Of a DNA stretch of 64,000 nucleotides, positions 1-7,454 are shown piece by piece. The DNA lies in assembly GCF_010634855.1 (NCBI RefSeq), contig NZ_MWLQ01000011.1:62001-126000 (forward strand), read 5' to 3'. A program made the position numbers and the translations under genes. How positions within the stretch are numbered: the stretch's first letter is position 1; each line of letters begins with the position of its first letter. The notes beneath the pieces were generated by a model. The model did no database searches, was not told the DNA's origin, and saw nothing but the letters and a program-made list of their open reading frames with translations. The DNA is from Microbacterium sp. B35-30 (lineage in GTDB: Bacteria > Actinomycetota > Actinomycetes > Actinomycetales > Microbacteriaceae).

Positions 1-158
1 TTGATCAGGTTGATCAGCATCGCCAGGAACCCGTAGATCCCGTTCGTGTGCTGCCCGTCCTTCGTGGAGAAGTTGTCGACCGGGAGGGCGTAGAAAGCCC
101 GGTAGGCCAGCGAATGGCCGTCGACGACGAGAAGGGTAGGCTTTGCGGAGTCCGTCAC
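1..158 (-). CDS. polA: DNA polymerase I, N-terminal fragment (runs off the window)
   Basis: Only the first 52 codons are present; the gene continues beyond position 1. The protein begins VTDSAKPTLLVVDGHSLAYR and goes on with AFYALP and NGIYGF, the start of the 5'-3' exonuclease (FEN-like) domain of bacterial Pol I, whose first metal-binding Asp lies in the LLVVDG strand. Pol I fills gaps during Okazaki fragment maturation and excision repair. The start is GTG at 158. There is no ribosome-binding site in front of it, but TAGGCT lies exactly six bases upstream on the same strand, so the message may be leaderless. The neighbouring antiterminator gene at 740-1363 matches the polA region of other actinobacteria. 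Confidence 0.93.
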   Translation of the reverse strand, partial: MTDSAKPTLLVVDGHSLAYRAFYALPVDNFSTKDGQHTNGIYGFLAMLINLI

Positions 159-170
159 CCTGCAAGCCTA
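159..170 (-). promoter_or_regulatory. -10 element of a probable leaderless polA promoter
   Basis: On the minus strand TAGGCT (165-170) is followed by six bases and then the polA GTG. This is the spacing at which transcription would begin on the start codon. No clear -35 hexamer is visible. The same geometry recurs at eight other genes in the window. Confidence 0.5.
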
Positions 171-236
171 GCCAGGGCAGACGACAGCCGATTTCCACGC
201 AGCACCCCCGGCTGCCGCCCCATGCGAAGGTGTGCC

Positions 237-674
237 ATGCCCGACCACTCCCCCGTCGCCGTCGACGGAATCGAATGGGCGCGGGGCCGTGGGCTCGGCG
301 CTCTCGCCGAGAAGATGGGCTTCGAATGGCTCGAGTTCACGCCCGAACGCGCCGTGGCCCGCATGCCGGTCGAGGGCAACACGCAGCCGGTCGGCTTGTT
401 CCACGGCGGCGCTTACGTCGTGCTGGGTGAGTCGCTCGGGTCGATGCACGCGAACTTCCACGCCGGCCCAGGACGCCTCGCGGTCGGCGTCGACATCAAC
501 GCCACGCACACGCGCTCGGCGACCTCCGGCTATGTCACGGGGGTGTGCACGCCGATCCACCTCGGTCGCAGCCTCACCGTGCACGAGATCGTCGTGACCG
601 ACGACCAGGGCCGCCGCTGCTCGACCGTGCGCATCACGAACCACATCAAGGCGCTGCCGACCCCTGGTCGCTGA
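237..674 (+). CDS. PaaI-family hotdog thioesterase
   Basis: A 145-residue protein of the hotdog-fold thioesterase superfamily (PaaI/HGG type), which hydrolyses acyl-CoA thioesters in the cytoplasm. The HGG segment GLFHGGAYVVLGESLGSM (near residues 44-61) carries the typical active-site region, followed by the VDINATHTR strand and an ITNHIKALP end typical of the family. ATG 237 is preferred because GAAGG lies six bases in front of it; the in-frame ATG at 222 has no such site. The last codons and the stop lie inside a repeat-like element that starts at 666. It is transcribed divergently from polA and convergently with the ANTAR regulator. The substrate cannot be told from sequence. Confidence 0.88.
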   Translation: MPDHSPVAVDGIEWARGRGLGALAEKMGFEWLEFTPERAVARMPVEGNTQPVGLFHGGAYVVLGESLGSMHANFHAGPGRLAVGVDINATHTRSATSGYVTGVCTPIHLGRSLTVHEIVVTDDQGRRCSTVRITNHIKALPTPGR

Positions 675-690
675 GCCTGTCGAAACGACA
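666..690 (+). repeat. REP-like intergenic palindrome remnant
   Basis: GGTCGCTGAGC, a short linker and CGAAACGAC match a repeat type I recall as common between genes in Microbacterium; this is recollection, not a search. It overlaps the stop codon of the thioesterase gene (TGA 672-674) and runs straight into the terminator hairpin. Confidence 0.5.
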
Positions 691-720
691 AGCGGATGCC
701 TCCGGTGGAGGCACCCGCTT
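690..720. terminator. Bidirectional terminator between convergent genes
   Basis: Arms AAGCGGATGCCTCC (690-703) and GGAGGCACCCGCTT (707-720) form a 14-pair stem with one A-C mismatch and a three-base loop. It lies between the thioesterase gene and the converging ANTAR regulator and ends in T residues on both sides. The stem contains the heptamer GGATGCC discussed in the findings. Confidence 0.8.
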
Positions 721-739
721 CTGGAAACTCGTGAGGCGG

Positions 740-1363
740 TCAGCCCTTCTTGGGGGCCAGCTGCTCGATGATCGCCTTGGCGACGTCCTGCATGGTGAGC
801 CGGCGGTCCATGGACGCCTTCTGGATCCAGCGGAACGCCTCGGGCTCGGAGAGGCCCATCTTCTCGTTGAGGAGGCCCTTGGCGCGGTCGACGAGCTTGC
901 GGGTCTCGAAGCGCTCGACCATGTCGGCGACCTCAGCCTCGAGCGTGATGATCTGCTCGTAGCGGGCGAGGGCGATTTCGATGGCCGGCAGCAGGTCGTT
1001 CGGGGTGAACGGCTTGACGACGTAGGCGAGGGCGCCCGCCTCGCTCGCGCGCTCGACGAGCTCCTTCTGGCTGAAGGCGGTGAGCAGCACGACGGGGGCG
1101 ATGTGGTTCTTGCTGAGCTTCTCGGCGGCCGAGATGCCGTCGAGCTGCGGCATCTTCACGTCCATGATCACCAGATCAGGACGCAGCTCCGTGGCCAGGG
1201 CCACCGCCGTCTCACCGTCTCCGGCCTCTCCCACGACGTCGAATCCGTTGTCGCGGAGGATCTCGACGATGTCGAGCCGGATGAGCGACTCATCCTCCGC
1301 AACGACGACTCGACGGGGGGTGGATGCCGTCGATGCGGCGGTCTGCTCCTGCTCAGTCACCAT
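740..1363 (-). CDS. pdtaR: ANTAR-domain response regulator (PdtaR-like antiterminator)
   Basis: A 207-residue response regulator. Residues about 18-130 form a receiver domain: acidic pair E23/D24, phospho-acceptor Asp in VIMDVKMPQLDG (near residue 68), T in LLTAFSQ and the conserved K in YVVKPF. Residues about 140-200 are an ANTAR RNA-binding domain (ETRKLVDRAKGLL, EAFRWIQKASM). This is the architecture of mycobacterial PdtaR (Rv1626), which binds RNA hairpins to prevent termination when phosphorylated by PdtaS; no kinase is encoded nearby. On the minus strand TAGGAT ends three bases before the ATG and six bases before the following GTG at 1360, so translation may start at that GTG one codon later. 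It converges on the thioesterase gene across a shared terminator. Confidence 0.92.
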   Translation of the reverse strand: MVTEQEQTAASTASTPRRVVVAEDESLIRLDIVEILRDNGFDVVGEAGDGETAVALATELRPDLVIMDVKMPQLDGISAAEKLSKNHIAPVVLLTAFSQKELVERASEAGALAYVVKPFTPNDLLPAIEIALARYEQIITLEAEVADMVERFETRKLVDRAKGLLNEKMGLSEPEAFRWIQKASMDRRLTMQDVAKAIIEQLAPKKG

Positions 1364-1372
1364 TGAATCCTA
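1361..1372 (-). promoter_or_regulatory. -10 element of a probable leaderless pdtaR promoter
   Basis: TAGGAT (minus strand, 1367-1372) is followed by six bases, three of which are the annotated ATG, and then by GTG 1360. The spacing suits transcription starting at that GTG. No -35 is obvious. Confidence 0.45.
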
Positions 1373-1410
1373 CGGTATGGTCGTTCGCGGACGCGCGGCA
1401 TGCCGCGCGG

Positions 1411-1496
1411 GCCGGTGTGGCGGAATGGCAGACGCGACCGACTCAAACTCGGTTGCCCGCAAGGGCGTGTGGGTTCGACTCCCACCACCGGCACCA
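1411..1496 (+). tRNA. tRNA-Leu (anticodon CAA)
   Basis: A class II tRNA of 86 bases including an encoded CCA. The acceptor stem GCCGGTG pairs with CACCGGC before the discriminator A. The anticodon arm ACCGA/TCGGT encloses the loop CTCAAAC, giving anticodon CAA for codon UUG. A long variable arm follows (GCCCGCAAGGGC), and the T arm is GTGGG-TTCGACT-CCCAC. It reads UUG, a rare leucine codon at this GC content. Confidence 0.95.
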
Positions 1497-1511
1497 AGAA
1501 ACATCCCCAAG

Positions 1512-1541
1512 GAGCGGATGCCTCATGAGAGGCATCCGCTC
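1512..1541 (+). terminator. Terminator after tRNA-Leu
   Basis: Arms GAGCGGATGCCTC (1512-1524) and GAGGCATCCGCTC (1529-1541) form a perfect 13-bp stem with loop ATGA, followed by TTCGTCTTT. It separates the tRNA gene from the PadR operon and again contains inverted copies of GGATGCC. Confidence 0.85.
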
Positions 1542-1582
1542 TTCGTCTTTCCGGGCTCCGCGAAAAAGCTCGGTATTCGGTG

Positions 1583-1622
1583 TTGCTAAGTACTGGTACC
1601 TAGTGTTACTGTCTACCGGTAG
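1583..1622 (+). promoter_or_regulatory. Promoter and probable PadR operator of the efflux operon
   Basis: TTGCTA (1583-1588) and TACTGT (1607-1612) are 18 bases apart and make a plausible promoter. Overlapping it are AGTACTGGTACCTAGT (1589-1604), with palindromic AGTACT and GGTACC cores, and the perfect 10-bp palindrome CTACCGGTAG (1613-1622). Symmetric sites across the promoter of a padR gene are the usual way PadR proteins repress their own operon. This region is distinctly AT-richer than its surroundings. Confidence 0.6.
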
Positions 1623-1655
1623 TCAACATCACTGAGTAGATCAAGGAGGTGCGCG

Positions 1656-2015
1656 ATGGGCAAGCAGGAGACCGAGATGCTCAAGGGCACGCTGGAGGGC
1701 ATCGTGTTGGCGATCCTGTCCGGCCGATCCGCCTACGGGTACGAGATCACCTCGTGGCTGCGCGACCAGGGCTTCTCCGACATCGCCGAGGGCACCGTGT
1801 ACGCCCTGCTGGTCAGGGTCGAGCAGCGTGGCCTCGTCGACGTCGAGAAGGTTCCGTCGGAGAAGGGACCGCCTCGCAAGGTGTACTCCCTCAATGCGCA
1901 GGGCCGCGACCAGCTCGCGGAGTTCTGGAGGACGTGGACCTTCCTCGCAGAACGCATCGAACAGCTTCACCACCAGAACGCAGACAACAACCCCACCCCC
2001 AAGGAAGAGGACTGA
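1656..2015 (+). CDS. PadR-family transcriptional regulator
   Basis: A 119-residue PadR regulator with a winged helix (MLKGTLEGIVLAILSGRSAYGYEI, then GTVYALLVRVEQRGLV with the recognition helix) and a short C-terminal dimerisation helix (YSLNAQGRDQLAEFWRTWTFL). Proteins of this family usually repress the adjacent transporter operon and release on binding a drug or stress metabolite. ATG 1656 has a strong AGGAGG site (1645-1650 region) six to eight bases in front. It is the first gene of a four-gene operon and lies directly behind a palindromic promoter region, which fits autoregulation. The inducer is unknown. Confidence 0.93.
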   Translation: MGKQETEMLKGTLEGIVLAILSGRSAYGYEITSWLRDQGFSDIAEGTVYALLVRVEQRGLVDVEKVPSEKGPPRKVYSLNAQGRDQLAEFWRTWTFLAERIEQLHHQNADNNPTPKEED

Positions 2016-2017
2016 TC

Positions 2018-2383
2018 ATGGCCGCCAAGTGGTACGAGATCGTCACCGGCTCGCTCGAGCAGAAGAAGCAGTACCGCCAGTACAAGGCCCGCATCGAGGC
2101 TCTCCCCGAGCCCTACCGCGCGGCCGCGAAGGCGCTGGACCGCTATTTCATGTACTCCGGCGGGATGACCGACGGCGAGACGATGATCCAGATGCTCAGC
2201 GACTCCGCCGACCTCTGGGAGCGCGCCGCCGCCGACGGCACGCCGGTGCGCGACATCGTGGGCGACGAGCCCGCGACGTTCGCCGAGGAGTTCACCGCCG
2301 CATACTCCGGCAAGCAGTGGATCGACAAGGAGCGCGCTCGCCTCAACAAGGCGATCGACGAGGCAGAAGGAGAGCAGAGATGA
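2018..2383 (+). CDS. DUF1048-family small protein
   Basis: A 121-residue, highly charged, mainly helical protein without signal or membrane segment. The opening KWYEIVTGSLEQKKQYRQYKAR and the later YMYSGGMTDG-like stretch (FMYSGGMTDGETMIQML) match the DUF1048 family, which is repeatedly found directly behind padR genes. Its biochemical role is unknown to me. It starts two bases after the padR stop and its own stop overlaps the ATG of the ABC ATPase gene (ATGA), so it is translated together with both. The conserved PadR-DUF1048-ABC linkage suggests an accessory role in regulator or transporter function; this is inference from context. Confidence 0.8.
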   Translation: MAAKWYEIVTGSLEQKKQYRQYKARIEALPEPYRAAAKALDRYFMYSGGMTDGETMIQMLSDSADLWERAAADGTPVRDIVGDEPATFAEEFTAAYSGKQWIDKERARLNKAIDEAEGEQR

Positions 2384-3195
2384 CCACCGACACCGCCATC
2401 AAGGTTCAGGGGCTCGAGAAGTCCTACAAGGACCTCCACGTGCTGCGCGGCGTCGACTTCGAGGTGGCGCGAGGGAGTATCTTCGCGCTCCTCGGGTCGA
2501 ACGGCGCCGGCAAGACCACGGTCGTGCGGATCCTGGCGACGCTTCTCAAGGCGGATGCCGGCACGGCAGCCGTCGCGGGGTTCGACGTCGTCGCCCAGTC
2601 GCAGAAGGTGCGCGAGACGATCAGCCTCACCGGGCAGTTCGCCGCCGTCGACGAGGTCCTGACCGGACGCGAGAACCTGGTGCTCATCGCCCAGCTGCGG
2701 CACCTTCCCGACCCCGGCGGGATCGCCGACGGGCTCCTCGCCCGCTTCTCGCTCATCGAGGCCGGCTCCCGCAGGGCGTCGACCTACTCCGGCGGCATGC
2801 GCCGTCGACTCGACATCGCGATGAGCCTCATCGGCAACCCGCCGGTGATCTTCCTGGACGAGCCCACGACCGGCCTCGACCCGGCGGCGCGCCTCGAGGT
2901 CTGGGATGCCGTCAAGGAGCTGACCCGCAGCGGCACGACCGTGCTGCTGACCACCCAGTACCTCGAAGAGGCCGAGCATCTCGCCGACCGCATCGCGATC
3001 CTGCACAAGGGACGCATCATCGTCAACGGCACCCTGCAGGAGCTCAAGCAGCTGCTGCCGCCGGCGAAGGTCGAGTACGTCGAGAAGCAGCCCAGTCTTG
3101 AGGACGTCTTCTTCGCACTCACCGGCGAGGAAGAGCCCGCAGAATCCGGAGACGCCGAGAGCGGCGCTCCCACGACACGGAAGGAAGGACGATGA
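2380..3195 (+). CDS. ABC transporter ATP-binding protein (DrrA-type drug exporter)
   Basis: A 271-residue nucleotide-binding subunit. Walker A GSNGAGKTT (residues 39-47), signature YSGGM (136-140), Walker B VIFLDEP (156-162) and a Gln in place of the switch His (TTQYLEEAEHLADR, Q193) are all visible; the Gln is typical of the DrrA/daunorubicin-resistance group. A C-terminal extension of about 60 residues (LQELKQLLPP, SLEDVFFALTG) is also characteristic. ATG 2380 overlaps the upstream stop, and the stop overlaps the permease start (ATGA), so the two transporter halves are coupled. With the permease it should form a homodimeric exporter of hydrophobic compounds. The last 20 residues are acidic and low in complexity. 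Confidence 0.93.
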   Translation: MTTDTAIKVQGLEKSYKDLHVLRGVDFEVARGSIFALLGSNGAGKTTVVRILATLLKADAGTAAVAGFDVVAQSQKVRETISLTGQFAAVDEVLTGRENLVLIAQLRHLPDPGGIADGLLARFSLIEAGSRRASTYSGGMRRRLDIAMSLIGNPPVIFLDEPTTGLDPAARLEVWDAVKELTRSGTTVLLTTQYLEEAEHLADRIAILHKGRIIVNGTLQELKQLLPPAKVEYVEKQPSLEDVFFALTGEEEPAESGDAESGAPTTRKEGR

Positions 3196-3953
3196 CCGCT
3201 CACACCATCCGCGACACCGCGGTTCTGACCAGCCGGTCGCTGCGCCACATCCTGCGCAGCCCCGACACCATCATCACCACCGCGGTCACGCCGATCGCCC
3301 TGATGCTGCTGTTCGTCTACGTCTTCGGTGGGGCGATCAACACCGGGAAGGGATCGTACATCGACTACATGCTGCCCGGCATCCTTCTCATCACGATCGC
3401 GTCCGGCATCGCCTACACGGCCTACCGGCTGTTCCTGGACATGCAGGGCGGCATCTTCGAGCGGTTCCAGTCCCTCCCGATCGCGCGATCGGGAGTGCTG
3501 TGGGCGCACGTGCTGACGTCGCTCGTCTCCATCCTCGTGTCACTCGCCGTCGTCATCGGCGTAGCGCTGCTCATGGGGTTCCGGACGGGGGCCGGCTTCG
3601 GCGCCTGGCTGGGCGTCATCGGCATGCTCGTCCTCTTCACAGTGGCCCTCACGTGGCTCGCGGTGATCGCGGGACTGTCGGCGAAGACGGTGGACGGCGC
3701 GAGCGCGTTCTCGTACCCGCTCATCTTCCTGCCGTTCATCAGCTCCGCGTTCGTCCCGACCGAGAGCATGCCGGGGCCTGTGCAGTGGTTCGCCGAGAAC
3801 CAGCCGGTCACCTCGATCGTCGACTCGATGCGGGCGCTCTTCGCGGGCCAGCCCGTCGGCAGCGACATCTGGGTCGCGATGGCATGGCTGGTCGGCATCC
3901 TGATCGTCGCGTACGTCATCTCGATGTCGATCTATCGCAAGAAGATCAGCTGA
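3192..3953 (+). CDS. ABC-2 type permease (DrrB-like)
   Basis: A 253-residue inner-membrane protein of the ABC-2 transporter superfamily, the partner of the ATPase encoded just upstream. About six hydrophobic segments are visible, for example TAVTPIALMLLFVYVFGGAI near residues 30-50, IDYMLPGILLITIASGIAYT near 56-75, and WLVGILIVAYVISMSIY near the C-terminus. The motif FLPFISSAFVPTESMPGPVQWFA followed by NQPVTSIVDSMR is the conserved ABC-2 segment. It overlaps the ATPase gene by four bases and ends the operon before a strong terminator. The substrate is not predictable; drug or lipid export is likely. Confidence 0.92.
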   Translation: MTAHTIRDTAVLTSRSLRHILRSPDTIITTAVTPIALMLLFVYVFGGAINTGKGSYIDYMLPGILLITIASGIAYTAYRLFLDMQGGIFERFQSLPIARSGVLWAHVLTSLVSILVSLAVVIGVALLMGFRTGAGFGAWLGVIGMLVLFTVALTWLAVIAGLSAKTVDGASAFSYPLIFLPFISSAFVPTESMPGPVQWFAENQPVTSIVDSMRALFAGQPVGSDIWVAMAWLVGILIVAYVISMSIYRKKIS

Positions 3954-3972
3954 GCCCTCACGCGCCGCACGC

Positions 3973-4015
3973 ACAGCAGAGCGGATGCCTCGACCCGAGG
4001 CATCCGCTCTGCTGT
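3973..4015. terminator. Strong bidirectional terminator
   Basis: A perfect 20-bp stem (3973-3992 with 3996-4015) with loop ACC, between the ABC permease gene and the converging SHOCT gene. Its inner part is AGCGGATGCCTCG / CGAGGCATCCGCT, the same inverted heptamer arrangement seen at 690 and 1512. Confidence 0.9.
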
Positions 4016-4025
4016 TGTCGTCCGG

Positions 4026-4415
4026 CTACGCGCCGAAGTACTGGTTGCCCAGCGCCTTGCTCTTGAGGGCATCGAACTCGCCCTGCGAGATCGTGCCGGC
4101 GTCGAGCAGGGCCTTGGCCTTCGCGATGTCTTCCGCGGGGCTGGCCGACGCGCTCGGGCGATAGTCGTCGGATTCGGCGACCACTCCCCCGCGGACGGAC
4201 TGAGCGCGGGCCGCCATCCCCTTGCCGCGCGCGATGATGTAGACGATCGCCGTCAGGAAGGGCACGAACACCAGGGCGATGATCCACAGCGCCTTGAGCC
4301 AGCCGTTGAGGTCATCGTCGCGGAACAGGTCCGTGATGATCACGATCACCACATACAGGTAGGCGATGAAGTAGAAGCTCCACAGCAGGAACCACCAGAA
4401 GTCACCGAAGAACAT
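4026..4415 (-). CDS. Small membrane protein with PLDc_N-like region and SHOCT domain
   Basis: A 129-residue protein. Residues about 5-60 contain two or three hydrophobic helices (WWFLLWSFYFIAYLYVVIVII and WLKALWIIALVFVPFLTAIVYII) resembling the phospholipase D nuclease N-terminal (PLDc_N) membrane module. The C-terminus DIAKAKALLDAGTISQGEFDALKSKAL is a SHOCT domain, a short helical motif found in many small membrane proteins. The function is unknown. ATG 4415 is chosen because the frame further upstream is unlike the family and GAAAGG lies nearby. It is a single gene, convergent with the ABC operon. Confidence 0.82.
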   Translation of the reverse strand: MFFGDFWWFLLWSFYFIAYLYVVIVIITDLFRDDDLNGWLKALWIIALVFVPFLTAIVYIIARGKGMAARAQSVRGGVVAESDDYRPSASASPAEDIAKAKALLDAGTISQGEFDALKSKALGNQYFGA

Positions 4416-4441
4416 CGGCGTCACCTTTCTCGAAAAAGCCG

Positions 4442-4477
4442 GGACGGCTGCGACCACAGTAGTGGTCGCAGCCGTCC
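4442..4477 (-). terminator. Terminator after pyk
   Basis: A 16-bp perfect stem, GGACGGCTGCGACCAC (4442-4457) with its complement (4462-4477), loop AGTA, lies 15 bases beyond the pyk stop. On the minus strand it is followed by GGCTTTTTCG, a proper T tract. Confidence 0.92.
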
Positions 4478-4491
4478 GCTGGAGAGAGGTG

Positions 4492-5940
4492 TCACTCCCG
4501 TGTCTTGTAGATCGGCGCCTTGCCGTGCACCGCATCGCCCACCTTGTGGATGCGGATGTCGTTCGTGGAGCCGATGATTCCGGGAGGGGATCCCGAGATC
4601 ACGACCACCTTGTCGCCGACCTTCGCGAGGTCGTTCGACAGCAGGTAGTCGTCGACCTGGATGAACATCAGGTCGGTGTGCGCGACGTGCTCGACGAGCG
4701 TCGACTGCACGCCCCACGTCAGCGCCATGCGGCGACGGATCGCCGGTTCGGGTGCGAAGCCGATCATGGGGATGCGCGGGCGCAGCCGTGACATGCGGCG
4801 CGCCGTGTCACCGGACTCGGTGAAGATGCAGACGAACTTCGCGTCGACGAACTCGGCGACCTCCATCGCGGCGAGCGTGATCGCGCCGCCCTGGGTGCGG
4901 GGCTTGGTCGTGAGCGGCAGGATGCGATCCAGCCCGTGCTCCTCGGTCGAGTCGACGATGCGCGCCATCGTCTCGACGACGACGACCGGGTACTTGCCGA
5001 CGCTCGTCTCGCCCGAGAGCATGACCGCGTCCGCGCCGTCGAGCACCGCGTTGGCGACGTCGCTGGTCTCGGCGCGGGTGGGCACCGGGTTCTCGATCAT
5101 CGACTCGAGCATCTGCGTGGCCACGATGACGGGCTTCGCCATGCGACGGCAGAGCTCCACCGCGCGCTTCTGCACGATCGGCACCGCCTCGAGGGGCAGC
5201 TCGACGCCCAGGTCGCCGCGGGCGACCATGATGCCGTCGAACGCGTCGATGATCTCCTCGAGGTTGTCGACGGCCTGCGGCTTCTCGATCTTCGCGATGA
5301 CCGGGATGTGGCGCCCTTCCTCCGCCATGATGACGTGCACGCGCTGGACGTCCTTCGCGTCACGCACGAAGGACAGCGCGATGAGGTCTGCGCCGGCGCG
5401 CAGGCCCCAGCGCAGGTCGGCCTCGTCCTTCTCCGACAGCGCGGGGACGTTGACGGCCACACCCGGGAGGTTGATGCCCTTGTTGTTCGAGACGGGCCCC
5501 GCGACGATCACCTTGGTGGTGACGACGGTGTCGTCGGTCTCGATGACCTCGACGCGCACCTTTCCGTCGTCGATCAGCAGGAAGTCTCCCGGCTTGACGT
5601 CGTGCGGAAGACCCTTGAACGTCGTGCTGACGATCTCCTTGGTGCCCAGGATGTCGTCGGTGGTGATCTTGAAGATGTCGCCGACAGCGAGCTCGTGGGG
5701 TCCGTTCTCGAACTTGCCGAGGCGGATCTTGGGCCCCTGCAGGTCGACGAGGATCGCGACCGCTCGTCCCGCGTCGTCGGCGGCCTTGCGCACGTTGGCG
5801 AAGTTGTTGTCGTGGACCGAGTAGTCCCCGTGGCTCAGATTGAAGCGGGCGACGTCGACGCCGGCATCGATGATCGCGCGGACCATCTCATATGTCGACG
5901 TGGCGGGCCCCAGGGTGGCGACGATCTTGGCGCGTCTCAT
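4492..5940 (-). CDS. pyk: Pyruvate kinase
   Basis: A 482-residue pyruvate kinase that converts phosphoenolpyruvate and ADP to pyruvate and ATP at the end of glycolysis. It has the N-terminal RRAKIVATLGPA strand, ARFNLSHG, the metal- and substrate-binding KIEKPQAVDNLEEI, the MVARGDLGVELP segment and PVIVATQMLESM, with GDKVVVISGSPPG in the C-terminal allosteric domain. ATG 5940 gives the standard N-terminus and has GGAG about ten bases upstream; the frame extends further without family resemblance. It lies 47 bases after gltD on the same strand and is closed by its own rho-independent terminator. The pyk-lgt-trp neighbourhood is conserved in actinobacteria. Confidence 0.97.
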   Translation of the reverse strand: MRRAKIVATLGPATSTYEMVRAIIDAGVDVARFNLSHGDYSVHDNNFANVRKAADDAGRAVAILVDLQGPKIRLGKFENGPHELAVGDIFKITTDDILGTKEIVSTTFKGLPHDVKPGDFLLIDDGKVRVEVIETDDTVVTTKVIVAGPVSNNKGINLPGVAVNVPALSEKDEADLRWGLRAGADLIALSFVRDAKDVQRVHVIMAEEGRHIPVIAKIEKPQAVDNLEEIIDAFDGIMVARGDLGVELPLEAVPIVQKRAVELCRRMAKPVIVATQMLESMIENPVPTRAETSDVANAVLDGADAVMLSGETSVGKYPVVVVETMARIVDSTEEHGLDRILPLTTKPRTQGGAITLAAMEVAEFVDAKFVCIFTESGDTARRMSRLRPRIPMIGFAPEPAIRRRMALTWGVQSTLVEHVAHTDLMFIQVDDYLLSNDLAKVGDKVVVISGSPPGIIGSTNDIRIHKVGDAVHGKAPIYKTRE

Positions 5941-5987
5941 CCGTGGTATCTCCGGGTGGGTTGAAGGTGGCGAGTGCCTCGGCAAGC

Positions 5988-7454
5988 CTACGCGGGCTGC
6001 ATGCCGATGGCGACATCGGTCGGGCGGACCGGAGCAGGCAGCTCCGTCTCCCCCATGAGGAAGCGGTCGACGCTGGCTGCGGCGGCACGTCCCTCGGCGA
6101 TCGCCCACACGATGAGCGACTGCCCGCGGCCGGCATCGCCGGCCACGAACACGCCCGGGGCGGTCGTCTGGTAGTCGTCCTCGCGGCGCACGTTGCCCCG
6201 CTCGGTGAAGCGGGCGCCGAGCTGCTCCTCGAGGACCGCGCGCTCGGGACCGGTGAAGCCCATCGCGATGAGCACCAGGTCGGCGGGGATCTCGCGCTCG
6301 GTGCCGCTCTTGGGCACGCGGCGGCCGTCGACGAACTCGGTCTCGGCGACGCGCAGGGCGCGCACCTCGCCTGCGCCGTTCGCCAGGAACTCCACGGTCG
6401 AGGCGAGGTAGGTGCGCTCGCCGCCCTCTTCGTGGGCCGACTGCATCTCGAACACGAGGGGGTCCATCGGCCAGGGCTGGTGCTCGGGACGCTCGCCCGG
6501 AGGGCGGCGGCCGATCGCGAGGTTGGTCACGCTCAGCGCGCCGTGACGGTGGGCCGTGCCGATGCAGTCGGCGCCGGTGTCACCGCCGCCGATCACGATG
6601 ACGTGCTTGCCCTCGGCCGTGATCTGGTTCGGCACGGAGTCGCCGGCGACGGCCTTGTTGGACTCGACGAGGTACTCCATCGCGAAGTGCACGCCGGCGA
6701 GGTCGCGCCCCGGGATGGCGAGCTCGCGCGGGACGGTCGAGCCGGTGGCGATGACGACCGCGTCGTAGCGGGCGCGGAGGTCGGCCCACGAGATGTCGCG
6801 GCCGATCTCGACGCCCGCGCGGAAGCGGGTGCCCTCGTCCCGCATCTGGCGAAGACGCGACTCGAGGTGCTTCTTCTCCATCTTGAAGTCAGGGATGCCG
6901 TAGCGCAGGAGTCCGCCGATGCGGTCGTCGCGCTCGAACACGGCGACGGTGTGGCCAGCGCGCGTGAGCTGCTGGGCCGCGGCGAGACCGGCGGGACCCG
7001 AGCCGACGACGGCGACGGTCTTGCCGGTGAGGCGCCCCGGGGGCTCCGGCTCGATCCAGCCGTTCGCGAAGGCCTCGTCGGCGATCGACACCTCCACCTG
7101 CTTGATCGTCACCGCGGGCTGGTTGATGCCCAGCACGCAGGCGCTCTCGCACGGCGCGGGGCACAGCCGCCCCGTGAACTCGGGGAAGTTGTTCGTCGCG
7201 TGCAGACGCTCGCTGGCGGCGCGGCCCTCACCGCGCCACGTCAGGTCGTTCCACTCCGGGATGAGGTTGCCGAGCGGGCAGCCCTGGTGGCAGAACGGCA
7301 CGCCGCAGTCCATGCAGCGACCCGCCTGCCGGCGGAGCACCGCGCCGTCACCCGGCTCGTAGACCTCTTTCCAGTCCATGATGCGCACCGGCACCGGCCG
7401 CCGCGGGGGCAGCTCGCGCTCGGTGACCTTGAGAAAGCCTTTCGGGTCAGCCAC
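5988..7454 (-). CDS. gltD: Glutamate synthase (NADPH) small subunit
   Basis: A 488-residue beta subunit that passes electrons from NADPH through FAD to the large subunit. The N-terminal iron-sulphur ligands are [13 protein letters not shown] (C47, C50, C55, C59) and CPAPCESAC further on. [13 protein letters not shown] is the FAD-binding loop and [18 protein letters not shown] the NADPH-binding loop; [23 protein letters not shown] completes the flavoprotein pattern. The start is GTG 7454, overlapping the gltB stop by eight bases (GTGGCTGA), so the two subunits are translationally coupled. Glutamate synthase joins glutamine and 2-oxoglutarate to make two glutamates. Confidence 0.97.
   Translation of the reverse strand: MADPKGFLKVTERELPPRRPVPVRIMDWKEVYEPGDGAVLRRQAGRCMDCGVPFCHQGCPLGNLIPEWNDLTWRGEGRAASERLHATNNFPEFTGRLCPAPCESACVLGINQPAVTIKQVEVSIADEAFANGWIEPEPPGRLTGKTVAVVGSGPAGLAAAQQLTRAGHTVAVFERDDRIGGLLRYGIPDFKMEKKHLESRLRQMRDEGTRFRAGVEIGRDISWADLRARYDAVVIATGSTVPRELAIPGRDLAGVHFAMEYLVESNKAVAGDSVPNQITAEGKHVIVIGGGDTGADCIGTAHRHGALSVTNLAIGRRPPGERPEHQPWPMDPLVFEMQSAHEEGGERTYLASTVEFLANGAGEVRALRVAETEFVDGRRVPKSGTEREIPADLVLIAMGFTGPERAVLEEQLGARFTERGNVRREDDYQTTAPGVFVAGDAGRGQSLIVWAIAEGRAAAASVDRFLMGETELPAPVRPTDVAIGMQPA

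Noticed and set aside
1411..1496. tRNA-Leu as an integration site with an attL/attR pair.
   Set aside because: I found no second copy of the tRNA 3' end and no integrase in the window.
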